A model generated the notes under the pieces. That model did no database searches and was not told the origin of the DNA. It was given only the letters and a program-made list of their open reading frames with translations. A stretch of DNA of 64,000 nucleotides, taken from the NCBI RefSeq assembly GCF_014256275.1, contig NZ_JACCFE010000002.1, forward strand, positions 6,821,501-6,885,500, read 5' to 3'. This DNA is from Rhodococcus sp. 4CII (GTDB lineage: Bacteria; Actinomycetota; Actinomycetes; Mycobacteriales; Mycobacteriaceae). Below are positions 16,129 through 25,004 of this stretch, piece by piece (positions within the stretch are counted from its first letter, which is position 1; each line of letters starts with the position of its first letter). The translations under genes were made by a program, and so were the position numbers.

Positions 16129-18120
16129 GTGACAACGACGACGACACCATCGGCACCCCCGCTCGTACCCCTGGGCCTCCCTGGAATCACCCGGTGGGAG
16201 CGCGGCGGACTGGCGGCACTGCTCGTCGGTACGGCGGCGATGTATCTGTGGAACATCACGGTCAACGGAATGGGGAACCAGTTCTACGCTGCCGCCGCCC
16301 AGGCAGGCGCCGCCAACTGGGAGGCGTTGCTGTTCGGATCGCTCGACTCCGGAAACTTCATCACCGTCGACAAGCCACCCCTCTCGCAATGGGTCATGGG
16401 CCTGTCCGGGCAGATCTTCGGCTTCAGCAGCGCCAGCATGATGATCCCGCAGGCGATGATGGCGGTCGGTGCCGTCGCCCTGCTGTACGCGGCCGTGGCG
16501 CGGATCAGTGGCCGAGGTGCCGGTTTGCTCGCCGGCGCCTCGCTCGCGCTGACCCCGGTGGCCGCATTGATGTTCCGGTTCAACAATCCCGACGCGGTGA
16601 TGGTGCTGCTGATGACGGCTGCTGCCTACTGCACGGTGCGTGCGACCGAACGGGCGAGTGCGAGGTGGATCGCCGTGGCCGGCGTCGCGTTGGGTTTCGC
16701 ATTCCTGTCCAAGATGCTCGAGGGGCTGATGCTGCTGCCGGCACTCGGGCTCGCCTACCTCGTCGCCGCTCCGGCCCCCGTGCGCAGTCGGTTGGCGCAT
16801 CTGATCGGCGCAGCGGCCGCGCTCGTCGTGTCGTCCGGGTGGTACGTACTGCTCACCGTGCTCTGGCCCGCATCCTCCCGCCCGTACCTGGCAGGGTCGA
16901 CGGACAACAGCTTCATGAATCTGGTCTTGGGCTACAACGGGTTCGCCCGCGTTCTCGGCCGCAACCACCAAGGCGGCGGACAGGGGCCCGGACCGGGGCC
17001 AGGAGCATCCCCGTTCCGGACAGGGGAGGTGCCGAATGCCGGTGGAGCGATGACCGGGCAATCCGCTCATGGGGGATTCGGCGGGTTCGGTGGTCAGGTG
17101 CAGGGACTGCCCCGGTTGTTCACCGGTGAATTCGGGTTCGAGATCTGCTGGCTGCTGCCCGCGGCACTGCTCGCGACCGCCCTCGTCGTCGCGTCGCGGT
17201 GGCGGACACCACGCACCGACCTGGTGCGGGCGGGCGTGATCGTATTCGGCGGCTGGACGATCGTCGACGGGCTCGTACTCAGCTACATGCAGGGCACCAT
17301 CCATCCCTACTACACCCTGTCCATCGCCCCGGCGATCGCGGGAGCGTTCGCGGTCGGTGCCGGCGAAATGTGGGCAAAGCGGGCATCATGGCTGGGACGA
17401 GCCGGTATGGCCTCGCTCGTGCTCACCGCCGGGATCTGGGCCTGTTGGATACTGGGCCGCAACAGCAGCTGGTTCCCACCGCTGCGATGGACGCTGCTCG
17501 CGCTGGCGGTGATCTCCGCCCTCGCGATAGCGCTGACCCCGGCGGGGCGCCGGGCCCGCTGGCTCACCGCAGCGGCGCTCGCGGCCGGTGTGATCGCATC
17601 GCTCGGGGGATCCACCGCGTATGCCATCGCGACGATCGGACAACCGCACGCCGGCGGCGGCCCCACCGTCGGACCTGCCGCAACCGATCCGCCCGGAAAT
17701 CTGGGAGGAGGCGGAGGCCGGTTCGGGGACGCCCCGGCCGATCCGCACCTCGATGCCCTGCTCGCGGCGACCACGACCACGTGGTCTGCGGCGATCGACC
17801 GTTCGTCGCCCGCCGCCGCCCTCGAACTGTCCAGCAATACCCCGGTGATGGCGATCGGCGGGTTCACCGGCACCGACCCCACCCCGACGCTCGACCAGTT
17901 CATTCGGGACATCACCGATCACCGGGTGACCTATTACATCGTCCAGAGCAGAGGCGACGACCGCCCGCAGGATTCGACGCCGGGGACAGACGGGGGAGCA
18001 GCGAACACCGGGCGGGCCGACAGCCGCCACTCCGAGATCGCCGACTGGGTGGCGGCCCACTTCCCCGCCGAGACCGTCGGCTCGGCCACCGTGTACGACC
18101 TCTCCGGCTACTCGGGGTGA
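16129..18120 (+). CDS. GT39-family (PMT/ArnT-like) membrane glycosyltransferase
   Basis: About 663 residues with ten or more membrane helices. After the first helix comes NGMGNQFYAAAAQAGAANWE, then GNFITVDKPPLSQWVMGLSG; these are the first-loop signature of GT-C glycosyltransferases of family 39, in which an early acidic residue is catalytic. Family members transfer a sugar from a polyprenyl-phosphate donor to protein or lipid on the outer face of the membrane. A Gly-rich loop (about residues 282-330, GGGQGPGPGPG) and a C-terminal soluble domain of about 130 residues (SSNTPVMAIGGFTGTDPT) are typical of the actinobacterial subgroup. The start GTG 16129 is uncertain; GTG 16114 is also possible. 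The acceptor is unknown. Confidence 0.85.
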   Translation: MTTTTTPSAPPLVPLGLPGITRWERGGLAALLVGTAAMYLWNITVNGMGNQFYAAAAQAGAANWEALLFGSLDSGNFITVDKPPLSQWVMGLSGQIFGFSSASMMIPQAMMAVGAVALLYAAVARISGRGAGLLAGASLALTPVAALMFRFNNPDAVMVLLMTAAAYCTVRATERASARWIAVAGVALGFAFLSKMLEGLMLLPALGLAYLVAAPAPVRSRLAHLIGAAAALVVSSGWYVLLTVLWPASSRPYLAGSTDNSFMNLVLGYNGFARVLGRNHQGGGQGPGPGPGASPFRTGEVPNAGGAMTGQSAHGGFGGFGGQVQGLPRLFTGEFGFEICWLLPAALLATALVVASRWRTPRTDLVRAGVIVFGGWTIVDGLVLSYMQGTIHPYYTLSIAPAIAGAFAVGAGEMWAKRASWLGRAGMASLVLTAGIWACWILGRNSSWFPPLRWTLLALAVISALAIALTPAGRRARWLTAAALAAGVIASLGGSTAYAIATIGQPHAGGGPTVGPAATDPPGNLGGGGGRFGDAPADPHLDALLAATTTTWSAAIDRSSPAAALELSSNTPVMAIGGFTGTDPTPTLDQFIRDITDHRVTYYIVQSRGDDRPQDSTPGTDGGAANTGRADSRHSEIADWVAAHFPAETVGSATVYDLSGYSG

Positions 18121-18157
18121 GCAGGCGACGAGGACCGGACTCTCGCCGTCGCGGTCA

Positions 18158-18676
18158 TCACCCACGGAGGCGGTCATCATCTCGTGATACATCACCGGAT
18201 CCGACCCCGGCGAGCGTGCGGCGCAATGTCTGCAGTGCCCGATGTTGATCGAGGAGCACCTCGCCGGGTGTACGACCGAGTGAGGTTGCGGTGTCTTCGA
18301 TGTCGAGTCCGAGGATCAATCGCAACGTCAGAACGTCGCGTTCGGGTGTAGGCAATCCGGCGAGGCCGGTCGATGCCGGATCGCGGCGATCCGACGTGGG
18401 TATTCGCGCAATCAGCCGAGTCGTCGTCGCGCACACGAGGCGGAGGAACGGTTCGTCCGGCATGGTGTGGCCCCCGAGCGTGCGCAAGACTGACGTCCAG
18501 GCGACGTCGGCAACCATGTCCGCGACTCCGGGGGTGAGCTCGGCGCGGCATCGGCGCACCACCATCGGCCGCACGGCCGCCGACAGCCGCGCCATTGCCT
18601 CATCGTTGCCCTTTGCCGCCGCCGCGGCGAGACTGTCGAGCGAATCATGTTGGAGTGCAGGTCTCATCGTGGCCAC
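18158..18676 (-). CDS. Sigma-70-like (ECF/SigD type) factor, short
   Basis: About 172 residues. The first part (DSLDSLAAAAAKGNDEAMARL and then VADMVADVAWTSVLRTLGGH) resembles sigma region 2; the second part (LAGLPTPERDVLTLRLILGL, then TATSLGRTPGEVLLDQHRAL) is a clear region 4 with a helix-turn-helix. The protein would direct RNA polymerase to alternative promoters. Region 2 is short and deviates from the usual DDxxQ pattern, so promoter melting ability is unsure. I chose GTG 18676 because GGAG lies about 8 nt upstream; ATG 18667 is also possible. It is convergent with the GT39 gene, 37 nt apart, and sits next to transposase and LuxR remnants. Confidence 0.75.
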   Translation of the reverse strand: MATMRPALQHDSLDSLAAAAAKGNDEAMARLSAAVRPMVVRRCRAELTPGVADMVADVAWTSVLRTLGGHTMPDEPFLRLVCATTTRLIARIPTSDRRDPASTGLAGLPTPERDVLTLRLILGLDIEDTATSLGRTPGEVLLDQHRALQTLRRTLAGVGSGDVSRDDDRLRG

Positions 18677-18731
18677 ACCCGCCTCTCCGTGAGTGGACTG
18701 TGTCGACCAGTTCAGGCCCGCATCCTGGATC

Positions 18732-18987
18732 TCAGCTGGCACGAACCTGGCAGTTTCCTGGCAAGGATCCGCCGAGCCCGGTCGCCCCTTCGATCGCCCG
18801 CTCGGGTTTGCCATTTCCGTGCGAATCGGCGCAGCGATCGGTATCCGTTGTCGCTGACCAGCACGCGGATCGTCGCCAGCAGCCGTTGAGCGGTGTCGAT
18901 CACCGCCGCGGTCCACGATGCCTTGTGCGGGTCAACGCCGATCACTATCCGGGTTCCATCCGTGTCGACTCCCTGTGTCATCACCAT
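18732..18987 (-). mobile_element. IS110-family transposase N-terminal remnant
   Basis: The minus strand from ATG 18987 reads GTRIVIGVDPHKASWTAAVI and then VSDNGYRSLRRFARKWQ, which is the N-terminal RuvC-like DEDD domain of IS110 transposases (GVDPHK carries the first catalytic Asp). Shortly after, the sense moves to another frame (AIEGATGLGGSLPGN) and ends at a TGA at 18732. Only about 80 of the usual 350-400 residues remain. GGGGAGGA precedes the ATG, so the original start is preserved. No second end or target duplication could be defined. Confidence 0.75.
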
Positions 18988-19097
18988 TCCTCCCCTCGGT
19001 CCGAAGCGGTAGCGAGGAAGGAACACCAACTTCGGGCTTTCCGACGCGTACCGCCTTCCATTTGTTCGGGGCCCGTCAGATGACTTCATCCGGAGCG

Positions 19098-19295
19098 TCA
19101 TCTCTTCTGGGAGGCGACCCATGAGGCGATCGGTGTGAGTGATGCGAAGCCTCACTTGATGAGGATGCGTTCGACGTGGCCGTCGATGGGGCGTGGAGAC
19201 AGCACCAAGGATTCGGCGATGGCGCGGTTGCTCAATCCTTCTGCCACCAGCTTCGCGATCTCGTCTTCTCGTTTCCTCAGGATCGATCTTGCGGG
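19098..19295 (-). pseudogene. LuxR-family regulator C-terminal remnant with in-frame stop
   Basis: The minus strand reads LRKREDEIAKLVAEGLSNRA, IAESLVLSPRPIDGHVERIL and IK, then a TGA at 19152-19154, and continues in the same frame with GFASLTPIASWVAS. This is the LuxR/GerE helix-turn-helix, in which KLGF normally stands where this copy has K-stop-GF, so a Leu codon became a stop. The upstream regulator domains are missing. It lies between the IS110 remnant and the UPF0182 gene, showing decay in this interval. Confidence 0.65.
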
Positions 19296-19417
19296 TGCAC
19301 TGGCGCTGCGGGCATTGCATGGTGCGGGCGTCGAGGTGGTGTCGGCCTCTTCGGCGTGGTCGTCGTTGACAGGGACGCTCGACACGCGGCACGCCACCAC
19401 TGAGTCGAGGGGAGGGG

Positions 19418-22378
19418 TCAGTGCGGGGTTCCGCCCGCGGCCAGGTAGGTGTCGATGGCCTGTTGTAGTCGATCCAGAGCCGCGCCGTACGTGGTGAAGT
19501 CGCCGGTGTGTTGCGCCTCGCGCAGGTTGGCCAGGGCGGCGTTGAGTTCGAGGACCGCGGCGGTCAGCTGTTCCGATGCCGCCGGCGGTGGGGCGGGCGG
19601 GGTGTCCGGTGGGGGTGCCGGCGGTGGCCCCCCGGTAGGTGGTGGTGTGGTGGCATCGCCGCCGGGGGCGGTGGCCGCGGCGCCGGTGCCGGCGGCGAAG
19701 ACCTGGTCGAGCGCCTCGGCGAGGGTGGGGGCGTAGCCGACGCGGACCCCGCCGGTGCCGGGTTCGCGGTAGCTGACCAGGACCCGAGCCAGCTGCGGGA
19801 ACGTCGAGGCCTCGGCGGTGCTGGTGAGGCGTTCGGTGAAGAGTGGTTCGACGTAGAGGATGCCGCCGTCGGCGATCGGCAGGGTCAGCAGGTTGGCGTA
19901 GTAGATCTTGTTGGACCGCTCGAGCAGGGTGCGCTCGGAGGCGACGCGGGTGTCGGAGATCATCGAGTTCTGGGTCTGGCGCGGGCCCTGGGTCTGGGTG
20001 TCCGTCGGCAACCGCAGAATGTCGATTCTGCCGTAGTTTTCGGGGTCGGAGTGCACCGAGAGGTAGGCGGAGAGGAATTCCCGGTTGAAGCCGACCATGG
20101 CGCTGGTGAGCCGGAAGGACGGGGCCGCGGTGCCGGCGTCGCCGACCAGGACGTAGTACGGCGGCTGTTCCCCGCCGGTGTCGGCGGTCGGATCGCTGGG
20201 CACCGACCAGAATGCGTTGGTGGTGAAGAACTCCCGCGGATCATCGACGTGGTACTTCGCCAGCAGGTCGCGCTGCAGGCGGAACAGGTCCTCGGGGTAG
20301 CGGAAGTGCGCCCGCAGCTCGGCCGGGATCGCCTCTGCCGACTGCACAGTGCCGGGGAACGCGCTCATCCACGCGCGCAGGACCGGGTCGTTCTCGTCGA
20401 CCTGGTAGAGGGTGACGGTGCCGTCGTAGGCGTCGACGGTGGCCTTCACCGAGTTCCGCACATAGGACACCTGCTCGGGGAGCTGGGTGCGGCCGGTGCC
20501 GGCGACGGCCGGCTCGGCAAGCGAGCCGACCTGCGAGTACGGGTAGTGCGCGGCGGTGGTGTAGCCGTCGACGATCCACACGATCCGGCCGCCGACCACC
20601 GCCGGATACGGGTTGTTGTCGGTGGTCAGCCACGGGGCGACGTGTTCGACCCGGGTGGCCGGGTCCCGGTTGAAGATGATCTTCGACTCGGGCCCGATGG
20701 CGCCGGAGAACAGGATGTTGCGCTCGCCGTACCGGGCGGCGAATGCCAACCGATTGACCCAGTTGCCCACCGGCACCCCACCGGTGCCGGTGTAGGTGTA
20801 CTGGGCGGTGTCGGTGTCGTACTCGCGCGGCGGCGCACCCTGCGGGCCGCCGACGATGGCGTAGTCGGGATCCGCCTCTGCGATCACCTCACCGTAGTAG
20901 ATGCGCGGTTGCTCGACCGGGATCAGCTGGTGGCCGGCGGCCTGGGAGGCGATGTCGCTGACCGCGTAGAGCGGGTATCCGCTGTCGCTGCTGGTGGACT
21001 GCCCGGCGGCGTCGCGGGCGGCGGCGTTGACCCGGTTGGCCGGGGCGGCGACGAATCCGTTGCCGTGGGTATACACGGTGTGCCGGTTGATCCACTGGGT
21101 CTGGTTGCCGCTGAGGCTGTTCGGGGACAGCTCGCGGGCGGCGACGATGTAGTCGGCGAGTTGTCCGTCGATGGTGTAGCGGTCGATGTTGAGGTGCTCG
21201 GGGAAGCCGTAGAAGTTCTTCAGCTGCTGCTGCTGGGTGAAGGTGCGCGAGAGCACGGTCGGGTCCAGCAGGCGGGCGTTGGCGATGGTGGTGACGTCGG
21301 CGGGAATGTCCCGGGGCGGTCGGGTGCCCACCCCGGGGTAGTCGAGGTACTCGACCCGGTCCGGGCCGAGGCCGTAGGCCTGTCGGGTCGCGGCGATGTT
21401 GCGTTCGATGTAGGGGCTCTCCCGGTCGGCGGCGTTCGGGCGGACCGAGAACTGCTCGATCAGCGCCGGATAGATTCCGCCGACCAGGATCGCCGAGAGC
21501 ACCAGCAGTGCCGTGGCCATCGCCGGGATCCGCAGGTCCCGCAGAACGATGGCGGCGAAGAACGCGACCGCGCACAGCACCGCGATCGCGACCATGATCA
21601 GCCGGGCCGGCAGCACCGCGTTGATGTCGGTGTATCCGGCCCCGGTGAAGGTGGGCTCCTTCCGGCCGCTCCACAACAAGGAGTACCGGTCGAGCCAGTA
21701 GGAGGCCGCCTTCAGCGCGATGAACGTGCCGGCGAGCACCGCGAGCTGGATGCGCGCCGGCCGGGACACGTCGATGAGGTGGTCCTCGCTCGGTGCCAGT
21801 CGGATCCCGCCGAACAGGTAGTGGGTTCCCAGGCCGGTCAGCAATGCCAGGAACACCGCGATGAACAGCCACGTCAGGATCAGGCGGTAGAACGGCAGGT
21901 CGAAGACGTAGAAGCCGATGTCGTACCCGAACTCCGCGTCTACGGTGCCGAAGCCGCCGCCGTGCAGGAACAGTTGCACCGTCTCCCAACTCGCCTGTGC
22001 GTGCAGCCCGAACGGCAGCGCCAGCAGCAGCGCGATCCCCACCGTGAACGACCGCGGGCGGCCCAGCACCACCGTCCGGTACCGCTCGAGCGGATCCTTC
22101 GCCGAGGCCGCGAACAGTGGGCGGGACCGGTACGCCCACACCATGGCCGCGAAGATCACCGCACCCACCAGCAGCGTGACCGCCGTGAACAGGATCAGCC
22201 GGGTGACCAGGACCGTTCCCCACACGCGGCGGTAGCCGACCTCACCGAACCACAGCCAATCGGTATATCCCACGACCAGACGCGGCCCGATCACCAGCAA
22301 CGCAACGAGAGCCACCGTCAGAATGATCATGACCCGGGCCCTCCGCGGCAGCACCCGGATCCGGTCGGACGGTTGCAT
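19418..22378 (-). CDS. UPF0182-family large membrane protein
   Basis: About 986 residues of the UPF0182 (COG1615) family, present across mycobacteria and Rhodococcus. The N-terminal third has seven membrane helices, beginning VMIILTVALVALLVIGPRLV, then YTDWLWFGEVGYRRVWGTVL, which is a family signature. The large middle is a soluble extracytoplasmic domain (NIAATRQAYGLGPDRVEYLD, PEHLNIDRYTIDG, SYVRNSVKATVDAYDGTVTL). The last 110 residues are a Pro-rich linker and a helical tail (TPPPTGGPPPAPPPDTPPAP, then AAVLELNAALANLREAQHTG). The function of the family is unknown. ATG 22378 has GGGAGG 5 nt upstream and is preferred over GTG 22384. A CG-rich antisense reading frame spans this gene but is an artefact. 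Confidence 0.92.
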   Translation of the reverse strand: MQPSDRIRVLPRRARVMIILTVALVALLVIGPRLVVGYTDWLWFGEVGYRRVWGTVLVTRLILFTAVTLLVGAVIFAAMVWAYRSRPLFAASAKDPLERYRTVVLGRPRSFTVGIALLLALPFGLHAQASWETVQLFLHGGGFGTVDAEFGYDIGFYVFDLPFYRLILTWLFIAVFLALLTGLGTHYLFGGIRLAPSEDHLIDVSRPARIQLAVLAGTFIALKAASYWLDRYSLLWSGRKEPTFTGAGYTDINAVLPARLIMVAIAVLCAVAFFAAIVLRDLRIPAMATALLVLSAILVGGIYPALIEQFSVRPNAADRESPYIERNIAATRQAYGLGPDRVEYLDYPGVGTRPPRDIPADVTTIANARLLDPTVLSRTFTQQQQLKNFYGFPEHLNIDRYTIDGQLADYIVAARELSPNSLSGNQTQWINRHTVYTHGNGFVAAPANRVNAAARDAAGQSTSSDSGYPLYAVSDIASQAAGHQLIPVEQPRIYYGEVIAEADPDYAIVGGPQGAPPREYDTDTAQYTYTGTGGVPVGNWVNRLAFAARYGERNILFSGAIGPESKIIFNRDPATRVEHVAPWLTTDNNPYPAVVGGRIVWIVDGYTTAAHYPYSQVGSLAEPAVAGTGRTQLPEQVSYVRNSVKATVDAYDGTVTLYQVDENDPVLRAWMSAFPGTVQSAEAIPAELRAHFRYPEDLFRLQRDLLAKYHVDDPREFFTTNAFWSVPSDPTADTGGEQPPYYVLVGDAGTAAPSFRLTSAMVGFNREFLSAYLSVHSDPENYGRIDILRLPTDTQTQGPRQTQNSMISDTRVASERTLLERSNKIYYANLLTLPIADGGILYVEPLFTERLTSTAEASTFPQLARVLVSYREPGTGGVRVGYAPTLAEALDQVFAAGTGAAATAPGGDATTPPPTGGPPPAPPPDTPPAPPPAASEQLTAAVLELNAALANLREAQHTGDFTTYGAALDRLQQAIDTYLAAGGTPH

Positions 22379-23249
22379 GGCCACCTCCCACGGGTCCGCT
22401 CACGCGCAGCCCCGCCGCGGATCACCTCGCCCGATGCAGCGAAGGCGGGCGCATAACCCCCATTCTAGGCGGCGCCGGGCTCGTTCTGGCCGGCTCACAC
22501 TCGGCACTGGATTGCGAGCAGTGGATCCCGCAAGTGGAACGAATGCCGCCGGGTCGATGCCGCGGCTCGTCGCCGTTTCCTCCTCTGCCTGTGACAGACT
22601 GCTCCTCCAGGTCGCGGTGACCGTGATCGGCGGAACTGCGACCACGGCCGTCAAGGCGCCAGGGCACTCGCCGGCCGGGGCCGGCAGTCGATGCGGGTCA
22701 GCTGGCTGCAGCGAGAGCTTGTTGCTGCCGATCGGTCCTAGCGGCCAGCAGGTCTCGGTCGGCCGTGGCAACCCGGCCATGAAGGCGTCGGCCACCTCGA
22801 CCGGTGCCCGGACGCACAAACCCGCTCCCGGTGTACGACGTGGCTTCGTCTCCCCGAACCGATAATCGCCCGCCGCGCAGACAGCGGCATTCGAGCCGCT
22901 GCCGGCTGCGCTCCCGAGTACGGCGTGAGCCGTACCCTGGCCAATCGGAAGAAGTGGACGATCAACTGCGGGTCCTCGAACGAATGCAAACCCTTCAACG
23001 AGGCCCCCGGGGCCGGATCGAAGCCTCGACCGCCCGGTGTGCGGAACCCCTCGGCCAAGTCCCGCGGCCTGCGACCGGTGGGGTGCGCTCATACGGCCGA
23101 CGCTCCCATCGTCGCAGTGAGAACTCGTCGAGCGCGCGCTAGCAGATGCAGGGGCGCCTCGTCTTGCCTTTCACGATTTAACCGCTGTGAGATTCTTCGG
23201 CCATCCATTCGGGCATACGTCTTGCCGCCGATTGTTGTTCGTGGTGTTG
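22379..23249. other. Gene-less stretch upstream of UPF0182
   Basis: About 870 bp with several open frames on both strands, but none shows a recognisable domain, a convincing start or a ribosome binding site. It may be decayed sequence plus the UPF0182 promoter. No tRNA fold was found. Confidence 0.4.
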
Positions 23250-23340
23250 TCGATAGGCGCCGACGCACCCCATCTCAACCTCATAGTCGGTGATACGAAC
23301 CCCGCCAGCAAACCCCCCGTTGCTGGCGGGGTTCTCCCAT
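23250..23340 (+). ncRNA. Candidate 6C-type small RNA
   Basis: Two consecutive hairpins. The first has CGCCGAC (23258-23264) pairing with GTCGGTG (23286-23292), one pair being G-U, around a C-rich 21-nt loop containing ACCCC. The second is a perfect 15-bp stem, GAACCCCGCCAGCAA (23297-23311) with 23320-23334, around the loop ACCCCCCG with six consecutive cytosines. The actinobacterial 6C RNA is defined by two hairpins with cytosine-rich loops, the second also acting as terminator; only the second loop here has a clean C6 run. Known 6C RNAs pair with G-rich leaders of target mRNAs. The 5' end and promoter are not fixed. Confidence 0.5.
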
Positions 23341-23745
23341 CAAGCCCCCGCATTCCGGGGCATGTGGTCGGTTTTACGTGCGCTCGGCTTGGTCTCGAGG
23401 GGGGTTCGTCCGCATCGCGCACCAACAGGCGCCACTTGTCGCCTCCCGCTGACGTGGCGGCAAGACCCCGGCCGATATGCGCGGCCGGGGTCGACCAAAC
23501 AGCAAGGATGGCCCAAATCCGGGCTTTGAGGATGGCAAGAACTCGCCGAGAAGTGCTGCCGGGGAGGTTGAATTCGGCCGATCCGCCCGCCCCGGCGGCC
23601 CGGAGTCGATGGCGGCGAGATGGTGGGCCAGCGCCGCCGACACGCCCTGATGCTGCGCGACAATTCAGCACCCCACCTGGGTGGTCGGCACCCTCGACGC
23701 GCTGACCCGACACAGAGAGTAGCGGCACATCTGGTGAGTGGGAAG
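23341..23745. other. Gene-less stretch with hairpin
   Basis: About 400 bp without a supported gene. It holds the hairpin at 23464-23492 and otherwise low-information GC-rich sequence; overlapping open frames on both strands show no domain. Confidence 0.4.
23464..23492. terminator. Hairpin, 11-bp perfect stem
   Basis: GACCCCGGCCG at 23464-23474 pairs perfectly with 23482-23492 around a 7-nt loop. On the minus strand it lies about 250 nt downstream of the small gene that ends at 23746, for which it is a possible terminator. Confidence 0.45.
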
Positions 23746-24090
23746 TCAGGCGCGGTCTGTCGGGCGGCGGCGACGTTCAACGAACCGTGCGCGCTGATCG
23801 GCCAGAATGATCACAGCGTCACGATGGGCGCGTCGCTGCTGGCGGGCGATCAGCAGCCGGACAGCGGCCGTATGTCGTTTCAGGTCTGCGGCGCGCTTTG
23901 CCGCGTTCTCGTCGTTGAGCAAATAGGCGGCGGCACGGTCGCAGTCGATGAGGAATTGCTCGTAGGCCAGGCGGGCGGGTGCCTGCTCGTCCAACTGTGC
24001 CATTCCCACGTTCTCGACGACCTGCAGCGGGATGCGCGCAAGCTGGTAGTTCATGCGGAGGATTGCCCTCGTGAGGGTGCCTGGTGTCAC
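23746..24090 (-). CDS. Small conserved protein, paralogue of 9881-10234
   Basis: A protein of 114 residues starting at GTG 24090. It aligns along most of its length with the protein at 9881-10234 (RMNYQLARIPLQVVENVGMA, QLDEQAPARLAYEQFLIDCD, RAAAYLLNDENA, KRHTAAVRLL). It is helical, charged, and soluble. The C-terminal tail is very basic (RFVERRRRPTDRA). I do not know a function. It is divergent from the thioesterase that opens the NRPS locus, with three DnaA-box-like sequences in the 200-bp gap. Confidence 0.75.
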   Translation of the reverse strand: MTPGTLTRAILRMNYQLARIPLQVVENVGMAQLDEQAPARLAYEQFLIDCDRAAAYLLNDENAAKRAADLKRHTAAVRLLIARQQRRAHRDAVIILADQRARFVERRRRPTDRA

Positions 24091-24120
24091 AGGCTGGATC
24101 GTAACCTAGCCGATATGCCC

Positions 24121-24151
24121 TGTGGACAACTCTGTGGATGGGTGTGGACAC
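24121..24151. promoter_or_regulatory. Cluster of three DnaA-box-like sequences
   Basis: TGTGGACAA (24121-24129) is the exact complement of the consensus DnaA box TTGTCCACA. TGTGGATGG (24133-24141) and TGTGGACAC (24143-24151) are close variants in the same orientation, at 12- and 10-bp steps. Such a cluster could bind DnaA as a regulator. No replication gene is near, so this is not proposed as an origin. Confidence 0.35.
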
Positions 24152-24290
24152 CAAAGTCATCGCCAACAGTGATGGGCACACCTGCAGACAGTTCGATAGT
24201 CAATCGCAGAATCCGCCCCTACCGGGGTGACGCGCGGCTTAGGGTCGACAGAACCGGACATCCTCTGTTTCGTCGGAACGGAGTCGAGCC

Positions 24291-25004
24291 ATGGATGACA
24301 CGATGCTCCTGTGCTTGCCCTACGCGGGTTCGGGGGCCTCGTTCTTTCGAGGCTGGCGCGGGTTCGCCCCCAAAGGATTGTCCGTCGTGCCCCTGCAACT
24401 GCCGGGCCGGGAGGAGAGGTTCGTCGAACCGCCGTTGACCGATGTCGCAGCGGCCGTCGAAGATCTCTTGTCCCGCGCGCTTTCCGAGGGGCAGGGTGCC
24501 CAGAGAGTCGCAGTGTTCGGGCACAGCCTGGGTGCCGTTCTCTCCTACGAACTCACGCATCGGCTGGTTGCGGAGGGCAGTGTGCCGGTGACGCGGCTGT
24601 TTGTCAGCGGGGCACCGGGACCGCGACATGTTCGCGAGATTCGCGCAGCCCTGCTCGATGACACCGAGTTCCTGGCCCGTGTCCACGAACTGGCCGGATA
24701 CACGCACCCGGCTCTGGAGAACCCCGAATTACGTGAGCTGTTGCTACCGGTCCTGCGCGCGGACGTCGACATGCACGAGAGATATCGGCCCCCACCGCAC
24801 CCGCTTCTGGACATTCCCATCACAGCCCTGCGTGGTCGTGACGATCACTTGGTCAGCTCGGTTCAGGCCGCCGAGTGGAAAACGGCTACCACGGCCGCCA
24901 CCTCGGTGCTGGAACTCGACGGCGGCCACATGTACCTCACTGATCACCCGCACGCTCTGCTGCGCCTCGTCGCTGCCCAGCTCACGGGGCCAGTTCCCCG
25001 ATGA
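24291..25004 (+). CDS. Type II thioesterase of the NRPS locus
   Basis: A protein of 237 residues with the alpha/beta-hydrolase fold of external (type II) thioesterases: LLCLPYAGSGASFFRGW at the N terminus, the nucleophile Ser79 in VFGHSLGAVLSYEL, acidic Asp184/185 in LRGRDDHLVS and His213 in LDGGHMYL. Such enzymes remove wrongly loaded or stalled acyl groups from NRPS carrier proteins, and a few act as aminoacyl shuttles between carrier proteins (these use Cys as nucleophile, whereas this one has Ser). The start ATG 24291 follows GGAACGGAG. Its end overlaps the SDR gene (ATGA at 25001-25004). It is cytoplasmic and is probably cotranscribed with the SDR; the small NRPS gene has its own promoter. 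Confidence 0.92.
   Translation: MDDTMLLCLPYAGSGASFFRGWRGFAPKGLSVVPLQLPGREERFVEPPLTDVAAAVEDLLSRALSEGQGAQRVAVFGHSLGAVLSYELTHRLVAEGSVPVTRLFVSGAPGPRHVREIRAALLDDTEFLARVHELAGYTHPALENPELRELLLPVLRADVDMHERYRPPPHPLLDIPITALRGRDDHLVSSVQAAEWKTATTAATSVLELDGGHMYLTDHPHALLRLVAAQLTGPVPR

Noticed and set aside
19508..22456. Plus-strand open frame of about 980 codons across UPF0182
   Set aside because: It mirrors the UPF0182 gene; its translation is repetitive Gly/Val/Arg without any family pattern.
22800..23110. Possible tRNA gene in the stretch before the 6C-like RNA
   Set aside because: Some segments resemble TpsiC-arm sequence, but no acceptor stem, anticodon arm or cloverleaf can be drawn.
24225..24260. 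Possible iron-regulator (IdeR/DmdR) box in TTAGGGTCGACAGAACC before the thioesterase
   Set aside because: Only the outer half-sites resemble the 19-bp consensus; too many mismatches to claim iron control or a siderophore product.
24291..25004. SyrC-type aminoacyl shuttle
   Set aside because: The nucleophile is Ser in GHSLGA, as in editing type II thioesterases, whereas SyrC-type shuttles use Cys.
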